Assembly: GCA_958295665.1 (NCBI GenBank)
Contig: OY282559.1
Location: 273,556,047 to 273,620,046 of the forward strand
Reading direction: 5' to 3'
Source of the DNA: Tipula vernalis
Lineage: Eukaryota > Arthropoda > Insecta > Diptera > Tipulidae
Length of the DNA stretch: 64,000 nucleotides
In this document: positions 23,344 to 34,560 of the stretch, in pieces
Position numbering within the stretch: the stretch's first letter is position 1
Layout of the letters: the number at the start of each line of letters is the position of its first letter
The notes under the pieces: generated by a model
The model's database searches: none
What the model was told of the DNA's origin: nothing
What the model saw: only the letters and a program-made list of their open reading frames with translations
Translations under genes and position numbers: made by a program

Positions 23344-23993
23344 TTATATTCCTGGATGCGATAAATTATGTGTAGCCTCAAACACTGTTTTCCGAAAATC
23401 TGCTGGAATATAAGGCCGTGGTTTGCCTGCGGAAACATCGCATAACAACATTTTCGTGGAATTGAATGCTACGAGTATTTCCCCCCAATTTAGCTCGCTT
23501 GGTGATTTTCGCAATTCCTTGAGTTCCTCATCCGCTTGCTGTGCGTCTGCGATTGCATCGTAATTGATCGATTCTGGTAATAGGATGCTGTCCAATCGTG
23601 ACAAGGTACAGGCCACCATATTATCGCATCCCGAAATGTGCTGTATATTGGTTTAAATTGACCAATACAGTCTAGGTAGCGGAACTGCCGTGGTGACGCC
23701 TTTGCTGGATTCTGGCAAAACGCGTAAACCAATGGTTTGTGATCCGAGAATAACGTAAATGAACGTCCCTCAATCATAAGCCGGACTTTTTTGACCGCCG
23801 AGTACGCAGCTAACAGCTCTCGATCATAAGCGCTGTTCCTCTGCTGTGTGGAAGATAATTTTGTCGACCAAAATTGTAATGGTTGCCATACGCCGTTATC
23901 CTTTTCGCTCATCTGCTGAATCACCGCTCCAATTACCGTATCGGACACATCGACCATCAGGGCTAACCTGGCTAATGGTGATGGATGTACCAA
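23344..23993 (-). pseudogene. Gypsy RNase H and linker
   Basis: The frame 23993-23490 shows the RNase H catalytic pattern: Asp in LALMVDVSDTVIGA, Glu in YDRELLAAYSAV, and Asp in FTLFSDHKPLVYAF. RNase H degrades element RNA after copying. A shift at about 23620 moves to the frame 23619-23344, which carries the post-RNase H linker up to the integrase zinc region. Confidence 0.88.
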
Positions 23994-24197
23994 GAGTGTG
24001 GCTTCGCTTAGCTATGGTTTTGATCGTTCGAACGCTTCTTCCGCCTCTTTGGACCACTCGATGACTCTGGAGTCGTTTTTTCTGCTGCCCTTTAGATAGT
24101 CATTGAGACTTGTCTGGTGTTTGCTCGCGTTCGGGATGAATGCTCTATAAAAATTCAAAACTCCCAAAAACCGCTTTAACTGATTAACCGTTTTCGG

Positions 24198-24745
24198 CTA
24201 GGTCATCTTTGTTATGACTTCGACACGTTCCGAAAGCGGCTTAATTCCTTCCGAGGTTACCTCCTGTCCCAGTAAATTGATCTTTTTTATGAATTGGCAT
24301 TTTCCTGTGTTGATTATCAGACCCGCGTCGCATAATTTAGTGATGGTAATATCCAAGTGTTCTAGATGTTCGTCGATACTTTTCGATGCTACCAGAATGT
24401 CATCCAAATACACGAAACAGAAATTAACATTGTGCAGGACGGAATGTCATACGCGTAAATTCGTATAAACCAAATGGTGTAGAAATCGCAGTTTTGGCAA
24501 TTTGTTTCCTCTATTGGTATCTGGTGATACGCTCTAACTAAATCAATGGTGGAAAATACTGTGGAACCTTCCAACTCATGCATAAAATCTTGTATGTACG
24601 GAATTGGGTACCGATCTGGCACTGTGACGTTATTCGGAGCTCGGTTATCCCCACAAGGTCGCCATTCACCATTCTTTTTCGGTACGAGATGAAGCAGGCT
24701 TGCCCATGGGCTATCAGACAGTCTACAGATTCCTTGTTCAATCAT
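24198..24745 (-). pseudogene. Gypsy reverse transcriptase
   Basis: The frame 24745-24389 contains [20 protein letters not shown] and [16 protein letters not shown] (first catalytic Asp). After a shift at about 24440, the frame 24413-24198 begins with [10 protein letters not shown], the YxDD active site. DNA encoding the FVYLDD approach lies around the shift. This order is standard for Ty3/gypsy RT. Confidence 0.9.
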
Positions 24746-24899
24746 ATAATCGTATTCTTTTTAGCTATTGCTAGTTTTTCTGTGCTTAGACGTCTAGGCT
24801 TGGCGAATACCGGAGGTCTACGAGTCACAATGTGATGCGTAATCTTATGCTTCACTGGTTTGAAAACCTGGTTCTCGTCGGTTATTTATTTGTATTTCT

Positions 24900-25043
24900 C
24901 TAAAATGGGAAGAATTCGATAATCGACTGTATTGGAGTTGATCACTCTGACTGAGGGTCCATTGTCATGTATGTCCCAATGATCGGCATTGTTACCTCAG
25001 CCACCGCGAATGTCCAAGTGAAGTGCCGCCTTAGCCCCAGGTA
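24900..25043 (-). pseudogene. Gypsy protease C-terminal remnant
   Basis: The minus reading LTWTFAVAEVTMPIIGTY corresponds to the FxVADVxxPIIGxDFL segment that ends the aspartic protease in Ty3/gypsy pol. The sequence is then deleted or scrambled before the RT. Confidence 0.6.
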
Positions 25044-25055
25044 CAAACGATCTCG

Positions 25056-25600
25056 ATGAACAATCAGGACTATATGGAAAAACTAAAAATCATTAAACAC
25101 ATAGCAATAAAAAACGGTTATAACACGGACGTAATTGACAAAATGAACAATACGTACATTTGGAAGAAACAACAGAAAATGATGACCACGTTAAGCAAGC
25201 AAAATGAACAAACAGAGAAATGCATTACCATAGAGTACAATAATAACATCAACAAGAATATAAGGAAGGTTTTTAAAAAACAACCAATTAGGGAATCGAC
25301 TCAAACAACGTAACATAAATACACCAATAGACACCGGAATCTATAAGAATACATGTAATGTTTGCCCCAAATTATACATCGGACAAACTGGTAGAAGTTT
25401 TCAAGTTAGGTTGGAAGAACATAAAAGAAATCGGAAAACCAAAAATCGACTCGAAATATGCACAACACTTGACTACAGAAAAACATAATTACACTGACAT
25501 CAACACAAACTCACAGGTATTGCCGATGACATTCGGCAAAAATTTTCAAATTTGCCGGAAGGCTCACACCGCAAATCCATAATTAAATCGGATCCACTAT
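25056..25600 (+). pseudogene. Penelope-like element 3' fragment with GIY-YIG endonuclease
   Basis: The frame 25056-25313 resembles the segment after the RT thumb (HIAIKNGYNTDVIDKM). In a neighbouring frame from about 25316 comes TGIYKNTCNVCPKLYIGQTG RSFQVRLEEHKR: GIY, then a CxxC pair, then YIG, then R and EH. GIY-YIG with an inserted CxxC is the hallmark of the endonuclease of Penelope-like retroelements, which cuts the target for priming. At least one frameshift near 25310. The RT is absent, consistent with 5' truncation. Confidence 0.85.
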
Positions 25601-25649
25601 ATCTGTAACAACAATATTTAAATACAATTTCTAAATATAAATATATAAT

Positions 25650-26329
25650 CGGAGGTTGAAATTTACCTTTCTCTACTTTTATTTATAGATACCATCCACC
25701 ATCTCCGTTTTCGTAGTCTCCTTCGGCTATTTATTATAGATTTTGGGACAACCAAACATCATTTGTGTTGCGCATGCAACAATAACATCATCATCATCAT
25801 CACCAGTCATTTATCTCAATATTTAATTTTAACTTTTAGTATTGTCACTTTCTATTTCTGGCGGCCATCTTATATTCAATTGTAAAGGGACAACTCGCGG
25901 CAAAATCATGAAGATAAACATTTTCAACACATGTATTCGCCAAATTTCGAAAAAATCTATTCACAATCGTTAGACAGCCAAATTCATATTTGTCTAATAT
26001 CGCAAAAAGTCATATTCGTCTACTATTTGCAATCGTCTGGCCGCGGCTTTAGTCGTGGACAACAAACAATTTTCAAATCATTGAAGATTTCTTTGATTTA
26101 CATAATGAGTTTATTGAATACTACAACTATTTTAGTGATCAAACCATGACGTCATTAATATTATAATAAATTTGGTTAATGAACAGCATTATTGGATTTT
26201 CTCATTTTCACATAAATAAAATTTGATAAATGGGGTTTAGTTATAAACAATGGATAGATCAATTGGAGCAATATTTTGTGATTGAAATAATTTTTTTAGT
26301 GTTTTTCAATAAGTTTTTTTCTGCAATAA
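25650..26329. other. Unassigned sequence
   Basis: A short CAT trinucleotide run lies near 25785-25802. The open frame 25931-26149 shows nothing recognisable. Confidence 0.4.
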
Positions 26330-26629
26330 GAATTATCTAAGCTCTTTATAAACATTTTCGCTCTTGCTCCCAATAAAATTTTTTTTCAGTTTCCTTTTAC
26401 GCTCTTACCCTCTAATGATAAACAAAAAAAAAATATTTCGCTCTTTCAAAGTGATTTAAATTTTATTTTTAATTTTGCTCTTAAAACAGAGAGCGTAAAA
26501 GCTAAAAATATCACTCCCAACCCATTCTGCAGAGCCATTAAGAAAATACATTAGGGAGCAAAATTTTTTGTAACACACGAATTGCTCTTTGAATATCATT
26601 AAATAAAGAAACTTCGATAAACGATATTT

Positions 26630-27012
26630 GGATAAATTTCTGGAATATGGCCAACTAGGATGGAACCTGGCGGTTCCTTAACCGATTTTAGAGAAATTCA
26701 ATATGCGCGATAGAAGTGGGATTTTAAATTGATTTTTAGATGAAGTTATGGAATATAACCAACTAGGATGGAACTTCGCTATTCCTTAACCGATTTTAGT
26801 GAAATTTAACATTTGCGTTGAAAATGGGATTCTAAAATGATAATTTTGGATAAAGTTCTGGAACATGGCCAATTGTAATGGAATTTGGCTCTTCCTTAAC
26901 AGGTTTCAGTGAAATTTGACATGCGTGATGAAAACGGGATTCCACAATGATTTTTAGATGATGTTCTGTAATATGGCCTATATGGCCAATTAGGATGGAT
27001 TTTCCTAATTCC
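26630..27012 (-). repeat. ~108-bp satellite, inverted arm (about 3.5 monomers)
   Basis: Monomers contain TGGCCAACTAGGATGGAACT, then cgattttagtgaaatt, then gggattctaaaatgat. They are the reverse complement of the right-hand array, with roughly 80-90% similarity by eye. Confidence 0.85.
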
Positions 27013-27161
27013 GGGATCATAAACTAATATTAGCGTGCTGTCACCCATTTTTCTTATTTTCCTTTGATTGTGACCAAATTTCCCGGCAGATGTATAATAA
27101 ATACATATATCAATTTGAGTAATATAAACAGGTTACGGCAGATGTATAATAATGATTATTA

Positions 27162-27215
27162 TTTTAGGTTACTCATATTGATATATTTAAATATATCAAT
27201 ATGAGTAACCTAAAA
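27162..27215. repeat. 54-bp perfect palindrome
   Basis: From ttttaggttactcatattga to its complement, with the axis between 27188 and 27189 and no spacer. It sits at the centre of the fold-back structure, between the two satellite arms. Confidence 0.95.
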
Positions 27216-27264
27216 AGCTATTGTCTTTGGCAGTTTCCGTAATCCATGCAGCTGTCAAGGTTTA

Positions 27265-28310
27265 TCTGCTGTTGGCCATATTCCTTAACTTTATCTAAAA
27301 CATATTTTAGAATCCCACTTCCAACGCATATATTGAATTGCATCACAATCGGTTTAGAACAGCTAAGTTCCATCTAAATTTTTCATATTTCAGAAACCCA
27401 TCTAAAAATCATTTTAGAATCCCATTTTGATCGCACATGTAAAATTTCACTAAAATCGGTTAAGGAATAGCCAAGTTCCATCCTAGTTGGCCTTATTTAA
27501 GAACTTCATCTAGAAATAACTTTAGAATCCCATTTCGCACATGTCACATTGTATCACAATCGGTTAAGGAATAGCCAAGTTCCATCCTAGTTGGCCATAT
27601 TCCAGAACTTCTCTAAAATCCAGAACTTCTCAGAACTTAGTTGGCCATATTCATCTAAAAATCATTGTAGAATCAAATTTCCATCGCGCGTGTCAAATTT
27701 CACTAAAATCTGTTAAGAAATAGCCAAATTCCATCCTAATTGGCCATTTTCCAGAACTTGATCTAAAAATCATTTTAGAATCCCATTTCCAACGCACATG
27801 CCAAATTTCACTACAATCGGTTAAAGAAAAGTCAAGTTCCATCCTAGTTGGCCATATTTCAGAACTTCATCCATAAATCATTTTAGAATCCCATTTCAAC
27901 GAACATGTAAAATTTCACTCAAATCGGTTCAGAAATAGCCAAGTTCCACCATAATTGGCGATATTCCAGAACTTCACGTGCCAAATTTCAATAAAATCAG
28001 TTAAGGAATAGCCAAGTTCCATTCAAATTGGCTATATTCCAGAACTTCATCTAAAAATCATTCTAGAATCCCATTTCCAACGCACATGTCGCATTACATC
28101 ACAATCGGTTAAGAAATAGCCAAGTTCCATCCTAATTGGCCATATCCCAGAACTTCACCTAAAAATCAATTTAGAATTCCATTTACATCGCGCGTGTCAA
28201 ATTTCACTCAAATCAGTTAAGGAATAGCCAAGTTCCATCCTAGTTGGCCATATTCCAGAACTTTGCCCAAAAATCATTTTAGAATCCCATTTCCAATGCC
28301 CGTGCATCTG
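27265..28310 (+). repeat. ~108-bp satellite, direct arm (about 9-10 monomers)
   Basis: The monomer runs: catctaaaaatcattttaga, atcccatttccaacgcacatg, aatttcactaaaatcggtta, aggaatagccaagttcca, tcctagttggccatattcca, gaactt. Several monomers are truncated or rearranged (for example near 27600-27650 and 27960). Confidence 0.9.
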
Positions 28311-28650
28311 TTCGTTAATAAAATAATCTGGTTTTCTAAAGAAATTTAGAAGGGTTTGAATGTAACCGTTTGCCGTAATAACAAGAGTAAGAGCAATATA
28401 ATAATGACGTTTTTATTCATCATAGCAGAGCATATTTATTTTCTCAATATAGCGCAATAACAAAGAGCGAAAATATAATAACACAAACGAAATATTGGAA
28501 GAGGAAGGACCTTATAATAAAAGTAATGCTCCAGTTCATCAGAGCGATATTTTTTGTTTACAATATCGCTCTTTGTAAAGAGCTTTTTAATAGTTTTTAT
28601 TATCGCTCTTGAACAAAATTGAAGAACGAAGAGCAAAATGAAATCCCATT

Positions 28651-31560
28651 TTTAACTCTGCTAAACTTAGTTAGAATGGAAGCCTTACATTCAAAGAAAC
28701 AAACAGACTTAAAAAAATGTTTTTTAATAATTCTTTGGGCTTAGGTTTAGGGAATTTCATTGAATTAAAGCTCAATGTACACTACAGACTAAAAAGTCAA
28801 TGATTTTAGGAAGCTGGTAAATATTAATCGACAAATCATTTGCCGTATTTCAAAAATGTTGCTGTTAATTGTCCATTATATATTTTGCTTGCTTTGTCTT
28901 TAGCGAATACTACCGCCAGCCGGATATTAATGCTGTGTAGTCTTAGAAAAAGCCTTAAAAAAAAAATTGTATATGAATGATAACTTTCCTTAAGATTTTA
29001 TGGAAAATCTTTAAATCCTTTTCCCGATCTTATTCAAAATATAATCAAAACAATTTGCAAAGTCTACAGATTATATAGCCTATACGTAGAAGGACTGTTG
29101 CAAAAGGATATCTCGTATCCTAAATAAACTTTAGACCAAAACCAAAGAAAACAATATTAAATCCTTTCACAATATAGTACTCGTAAAGAAACGGTACAAT
29201 AATATTTTAATCATATCAAAACAAATAAATTAACATAATTTAATCAAAAATGATTTTGTGTTTTTATCAATTTTATTCAAATTTTTCATTCAATCTCAAT
29301 TCCGTACCAAGAAAAGAAAAAATTAAACTGTCAAATCAGATGCATACATCTAAATAGTATTTGGTATTATTACTCTACTATACACAGATCTACATAATAC
29401 GACTTTTATGATTTTAATTTGCATTTCTGCTTAAGGAACAAGACCGTGATTAGGGGGAGAAAAATGTTTTTTTTTTTGTGTCATAGCTTGAAGATTTTTT
29501 TTTTGTGTTTGTTTGTCTGTCTGTCTCTGCAAATCTATTATTATTATTTTTATTGGATTGCTCTCAGGATAAAAGGGTGTTTTTTTTTATAAACAAACTC
29601 ATATATTTTCAATCTCATGTGTTACGCCAATATACATGGATTTGAAGTATACAACAAAGAATAACAAAATAAATCCTTCTATAAATTCAAAGTATCCCAA
29701 AGGTGTTTTACTTGTATATTTGATCAAAAAATTTGAATTTTTATTTTCCGATGAAATCAACTCAAAGGAATGAAATATTTGTTTAGTACAACATTTTTGC
29801 ATGTTATGTGTACATAAATGATTAGAAATTTGGAAATAGTTATGTATTTTTAAAACGGTATATCATTTTGTAGAGTGGTAAACCCAACATACCGATTTCA
29901 ATTTAAAAGCAATTAAAACTAATATCTATTAAACAAATATATACATAACATAACTACATAATTAATAGGTTTTTAAAGTTAGGCACTATGTTGAAATGTT
30001 TTACATAAATCTAAATAATGTTTATCTTTCTATGTATCCTTTTCGATGTTATAGTATAGCTAGATAAGACATACCCACACATATGTACGTATGTGTACAA
30101 TTAGTTAAGGGATAACAAGCTTTGGGGCTTTTACGCCCAAATTACAATAAATATTTTTATGTTTAATGGTTTTACGATATAATTTTAATGTTATTTTATC
30201 ATATCAAACATAAATGGAACATTGGAATGTATTCGGGTAAGTTGACTTGAAATAATTTTAGGATTCCTTCTTGGATTCCTTGAAAATGGGGAAGAGTTTT
30301 TAAAATATTAACATTTCTTGATAACTGCAAAACATCTAGGACTTCACTAGGCTCAAGGTATTCCTAACCTTCTCGCCATTTGCTTTTAACGTCCTACACT
30401 CATTAGGTACTAGCCCAATAGAGGACATCGCGATAAACCCGCTTCCCTTAGATAACCTGCACAATGTATAGCTCCATGTCAGCCTTTATTATATTGACTT
30501 AAAAAGTGGGTCGGGTCATGAATTCGGCACTTGAAGGTGTAAACATCTACATACCATTTATCACAATTCTCGGTCAAATCAAAGAGAGAGTCACGAGCAG
30601 AATGCGAATGACTCATGATCTTTACAATAGAAGTTTATTAGAATTATGAGCTTTTGTTTTGTTTTTATACGACAATTTTCATAAAACATGTAATTTTATT
30701 TGCTTGAAAAATCGAGTTATGAAAATGTTTATTTCTTAGTGAAAATCGTCTTCAAAAATAAGATATTTTTGAAACTCGAAATTTATAAATAATACAATAA
30801 TCATCTCTTTCATTGCCTCCATTCAAATTTGAATTCGAATATCTTTCTGTTGTTATTTTGAATTTGCAAAGCATACTAGATTGTTTTCTTCATGCTCATT
30901 GTATTGATTTAATTTTTTCTGTTTTCCTCTCTTTGATTTATTTTAATTTCGATTGTTGAGCGGAGACGTGTTGTCTTTTTTCTTACCATTGGTTTTAGAT
31001 GTGGACAAATCATGACGTCATTAAATTGAATTTTATCTTTTTAATACATATTGTTATTGTTGTAGAATGTTTTTTAATTTAATTTCTCTTTGATTATTAC
31101 TGTAAAATAGGGAAATTTTAGAATCTGTGTATTGATTGAGTTAGACATTGAGTGGTTTTTTAGAGGTTTTAAAAAAATTATGTAACTGGGTTTAACCGCG
31201 TTTTTCCATACAAACCCTATTGATTGATTGATTGATTGCGATGTACGATCAAGCATAAGGGCAAGTCTCCCGTATTATAAATGCGAATACCACACCACTA
31301 TCTATACCCATGTTACACAACACGACAACCCATTCTTCATGAAGCCAGCCAAACCCCGTAAAGAAAGAGGCGACACATCGATAATCACATAAGTCTAATT
31401 AATAGTTGTGACTTTTTACATATAACAAGATCGGGGGATGGGAAAGGAATGTTAGCAACAAAGACTCAACCCGATTCCAGACACCTAAGTAGTTGATAGT
31501 TAGTAAATTTGTTAGTAATATATTTTTTAGTAATTTATTTAGCACAAGACAATACAATTT
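28651..31560. other. AT-rich intergenic sequence
   Basis: Holds short (TGTC)n near 29512-29526, poly(T) runs, and a TTGA microsatellite at about 31217-31238. No convincing coding frame. Confidence 0.5.
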
Positions 31561-31610
31561 TTAAAGTTCATCTACTGCTCCAACCTGTAAGAAGGACACA
31601 ATGACAACAC

Positions 31611-31687
31611 AAACATTTCCTGGTGCCGCAAACTCTTTTTTCTGAAAACAAACATTTCCTGGTGCCGCAAACTCTTTTTTCTGAAAA
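31611..31687. repeat. 39-bp tandem duplication
   Basis: aaacatttcctggtgccgca begins at 31611 and again at 31650, and the two units are identical apart from the last base. A recent duplication. Confidence 0.9.
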
Positions 31688-31699
31688 GCTGTAAACAAC

Positions 31700-31960
31700 T
31701 ATTACTATTCCCTCCACCATTTTTTTCCATCGGCGGTTGTGAGGCGAGGCGAGATTTCGTTCCATCATCATGTTCCCATGCGGTCACCCAAATTTGTACT
31801 AACTGTAGGTAGTGGTGCTTGACGTTGTTGTTGAAATCGTTGCGTCTCTGCTGTGCCTGCTACTCGCCCCCTGCGTTTTTTCATACACACCCTATGACCA
31901 TAAATTATTTTTAAGTGTTTCTTTGTTCTTGTCGGCTCTATTTCCATCAAGATGGCTCTG
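31700..31960 (-). other. GC-richer segment with minus-strand open frame, function unknown
   Basis: The minus frame 31950-31768 (60 residues; EIEPTRTKKHLKIIYGHRV, then KKRRGRVAG and a glutamine-rich stretch) and continuing frames to 31568 stand out in composition from the AT-rich surroundings. It could be a 5' exon or a fragment of one. I do not recognise it, and no splice sites were proven. Confidence 0.3.
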
Positions 31961-32299
31961 ACTATACAAAGCCTAAAAAACGAAGCTTTTACAAAGGAAT
32001 TAGAAACGAGGAAAAAATCAATCTTTTCATATAGAACATATGCGACATCACATATTTTTATAAGATTAATTTTTAAATGAAAACGTTACAAATTCGTAGT
32101 TATGTTCTCTGAGATATTTTATAATATTTTTTGACACAAACAAAATCTCAAAAAAAAGTTTTGAGGCAAACTACACAAACGATTAAAAAATATTAAATCA
32201 TGTAAGTATTCGTTTTAATTATAGACATTATATTATTTATAGGAAATCTATTTACAGTTGAACCATTGAGGAAGTAGTTATAAATATTCATGTAAGAAC

Positions 32300-32580
32300 A
32301 CGTAATTTCGTTTAATTTATTTATTTATTTATTTATTTACATTAATTTGAAAATTCTATTTTGAGCTACAGCTCATTCTCAATAGAATTTTTAAAAAGTG
32401 GCCAAAGTATAATAATAATACAAAATTGTTGATTTAAGAAATAATTACAGTACACCCAATAGACTTCTTCCGGCAATTCTGTATCTGAAGTTTCACACCA
32501 TGGCTTGAAACTTTCCATCTTCAAAAGGTATACAAGAGGGTTCCATGCATTATTCACCTGATACACCTTAGAGTCTCAGA
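32300..32580 (-). mobile_element. Probable 3' scrap of a non-LTR element with (AAAT)n tail
   Basis: On the minus strand a 66-residue frame (32566-32366) is followed by a (AAAT)n tail at 32340-32308, the same kind of terminus as the CR1-like element at 13287. The body does not match that element's 3' end, so it would be a different family. Only the tail supports the call. Confidence 0.35.
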
Positions 32581-32823
32581 AATCTCGTCTCGTTAAGATG
32601 ACATCACGGCTTGGGTTGGGGTTTTTGCACACAAATTATTTTAATTAAAATATTTATATTTAAAAAAACTAAAAATAAATTTGAACTGACTCGAAAGTCT
32701 AAGCCTACTTGGATCAACATATGATTAGTACAAAAGATTAGGTCTGCTACTTAAACCAAAAGTTTAGTGTATTGTTACTGTATGCCCGAATAATATGTTT
32801 GTAAACCGATAAGACTGTAATAT

Positions 32824-32978
32824 CCTAGACAGACTGTGGTTTAATAAATCCGATTTATTAAACTAGTTTAAGTATTCTAAGCAAAAACAAAGGGATTAGC
32901 TAAAATCGAGGTGGACATACCACGACTAATCTCGAAAAATTCACTAAATCGGTTTTATTAAATCGCAGTGTGTCTAGG
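32824..32978. mobile_element. 155-bp MITE-like inverted-repeat element
   Basis: The left end CCTAGACAGACTGTGGTTTA and the complement of the right end CCTAGACACACTGCGATTTA match at 17 of 20 positions, and the similarity continues into AATAAAnCCGATTTA. Non-coding. Confidence 0.75.
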
Positions 32979-33012
32979 GTATAACGGTATTTTATAGAAA
33001 CAGAAAAAATGT

Positions 33013-34106
33013 AATTAATAAAATTTAGAGTAATTTAGTTAAACATTCGTACAAGAACAGCATACAGAAACGTGTTTTTATTATTTTTATTTTTGGGGTT
33101 TTTTTTTGCTTTGATCTTATCCTGAAATCCTGTTCCTGAATGATGAAAAAAAATCTTCACCAGAATTTTTAAAGACTTACTAATCGCCAAATTACTGATC
33201 GATCAGCAACTGTGGTCCACAACTATCTGAAAAAGGTCAAAGTTATAGCCTGAAAAAAATGAAGGAAATAGTAAGCTATCTAACTCTTAAATAGAGAAAA
33301 TAAGAAAGAAAGTGACACGTAACAAGTTAACCGCAAACCAAACCAAAGAAAAGTTGGGGTTATCTGTTACAAAACAACCTATTGCTCGAGTATTAAGAAC
33401 GGCAAAAAATATTAAATGGTTGAAATGGCAAAGTAATCCTAATTTAACCCATAACCATATCAAAAATCGGCTACTGTTCGCCGAGCAATACATGCACTGG
33501 TAGGTTGAATGACAAAAAGTGATTTTCTCAGATGAAAAATTAACATTTTGCCATTCATCCTTCCAGTGCATGCGTCGCTCGGTGGACAGTAGCCAATTTT
33601 TGATATAGTTTTGGGTTAAATTAGGCTTACTTTGCAATTTCGACCATTTAACATTTTTTGTCATTCTTAATACTCGAGCAATAGGTTGTTTTGTAACAGA
33701 TAACCCCAACTTTTGTGTGATTTGATCTGGTTAACTTCTTACTTGTCGCTTCCTTCCTGATTTTGTCTATTTGAGAGATGGATAGCTTACCATTTCATTT
33801 GTTTTTTTTTTAACCACAGTTGATGATCGATCAATTATAAAAGCAATTTGGCGAACAGTAAGTCCTTGTTCTTTATAAATTATGATGGAGATTTTTTGTT
33901 TATCATTTAGGAACTTTCCCTTCGGCATCGCTATAATAAATAAAAATTATAATCCAAGCCATTTTCTAAGCTTCGTAAAATATTTACTGGATAAGATCGA
34001 ATCAAAAAAATTAAAAAAAAAATCGCGAATAAAAATAATAAAAACACGTTTCTGTCTGCTGTTCTTATACGAATGTTTAACCAAATTACTTTAAATTTTA
34101 TTTATT
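33013..34106. pseudogene. Tc1-like transposase 5' halves fused head-to-head as a hairpin
   Basis: The left half reads on the plus strand: LTNRQI, then NKLTANQTKEKLGLSVTKQP, KNIKWLKWQSNPNLTH, NRLLFAEQYMHW and VIFSDEK. The right half reads the same protein on the minus strand, beginning MPKGKFLNDKQKISIIIYKE at about 33927, with LTVRQIAFIIDRSSTVV and continuing to MHWKDEWQNVNFSSEK. The two halves meet near 33530 without a spacer, at the first catalytic Asp block (FSDEK). The outer ends are inverted copies of each other (TAAAATTTAgAGTAATTT). The catalytic second half is missing from both. Confidence 0.85.
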
Positions 34107-34560
34107 CCGGGTTTCCATACTATAACGATGGTAGATAGTATTATACTATTTTACTATGATGATCGAAACTCGAAGTTATAGTATAATAGTTCATTATAAT
34201 ATTTCATTATACTAGCTATCAAAAATATAATAGGTAGCAAATTGTAATTTTAGCAGTGCGAACATGGCAGTTTATAGGTTTGTTTGAATTCCTTTTCAAA
34301 TTAAATTTTTTTAGGCCGCGATCGTGGTGTGTTTTTTACATTTTTTCTATTACTTTATGGAAAATTCATCTAGTAATTATAAATATGCATGAAATATGTG
34401 CTTCAATAATTTTTCGCTACCTCGCTATCGCTTAACTTCACGCCAAATGGCGGAAACACGATAGGGAGAAATAGTATAATAGTTTTATATTATTTTGCTA
34501 TTATACTATTTACGACGGAAACGTGATATTAATACATATTTTCTGCTTCTATAAAGTACC
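34107..34560. other. AT-rich segment with repeated TAGTATTATACTA-type motifs
   Basis: The ends of this stretch (ggtttccatactataacgat and ttacgacggaaacgtgat) are weakly complementary, and TAGTATAATAG motifs recur. It may be another eroded inverted-repeat element, but the ends are too diverged to define. Confidence 0.35.

Larger units (their letters stand above)
22201..25043 (-). mobile_element. Ty3/gypsy-type LTR retrotransposon, pol region, broken
   Basis: On the minus strand: protease remnant, RT, RNase H, integrase and C-terminal tail, then a purine tract (AAGGGGGTGA) and what looks like the start of a 3' LTR (TGTGGCGTAC at 22201 downward). The gag, most of protease and the 5' LTR are missing; the left break abuts a Penelope-like fragment at about 25050. 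I could not find the far end of the 3' LTR. Multiple frameshifts and stops. Confidence 0.85.
26330..28650. mobile_element. Fold-back structure with satellite arms (FB-like), about 2.3 kb
   Basis: The same satellite occurs in opposite orientations on either side of a central palindrome: inverted monomers at about 26630-27012 and direct monomers at about 27265-28310. Outside them both flanks are enriched in the hexamer GAGCGA or its complement (26350-26590 and 28385-28640). Arms made of tandem repeats in inverted orientation are the plan of Foldback/Galileo-type elements; the assignment is inferred. No coding sequence inside. Outer ends are approximate; I found no target duplication. Confidence 0.6.

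Noticed and set aside
26630..28310. CRISPR-like array
   Set aside because: Repeats are ~108-bp head-to-tail monomers without unique spacers, in a eukaryotic context.
28651..31300. Minus-strand open frames 29599-29802 and 31074-31256
   Set aside because: No motif, and composition typical of AT-rich non-coding DNA.
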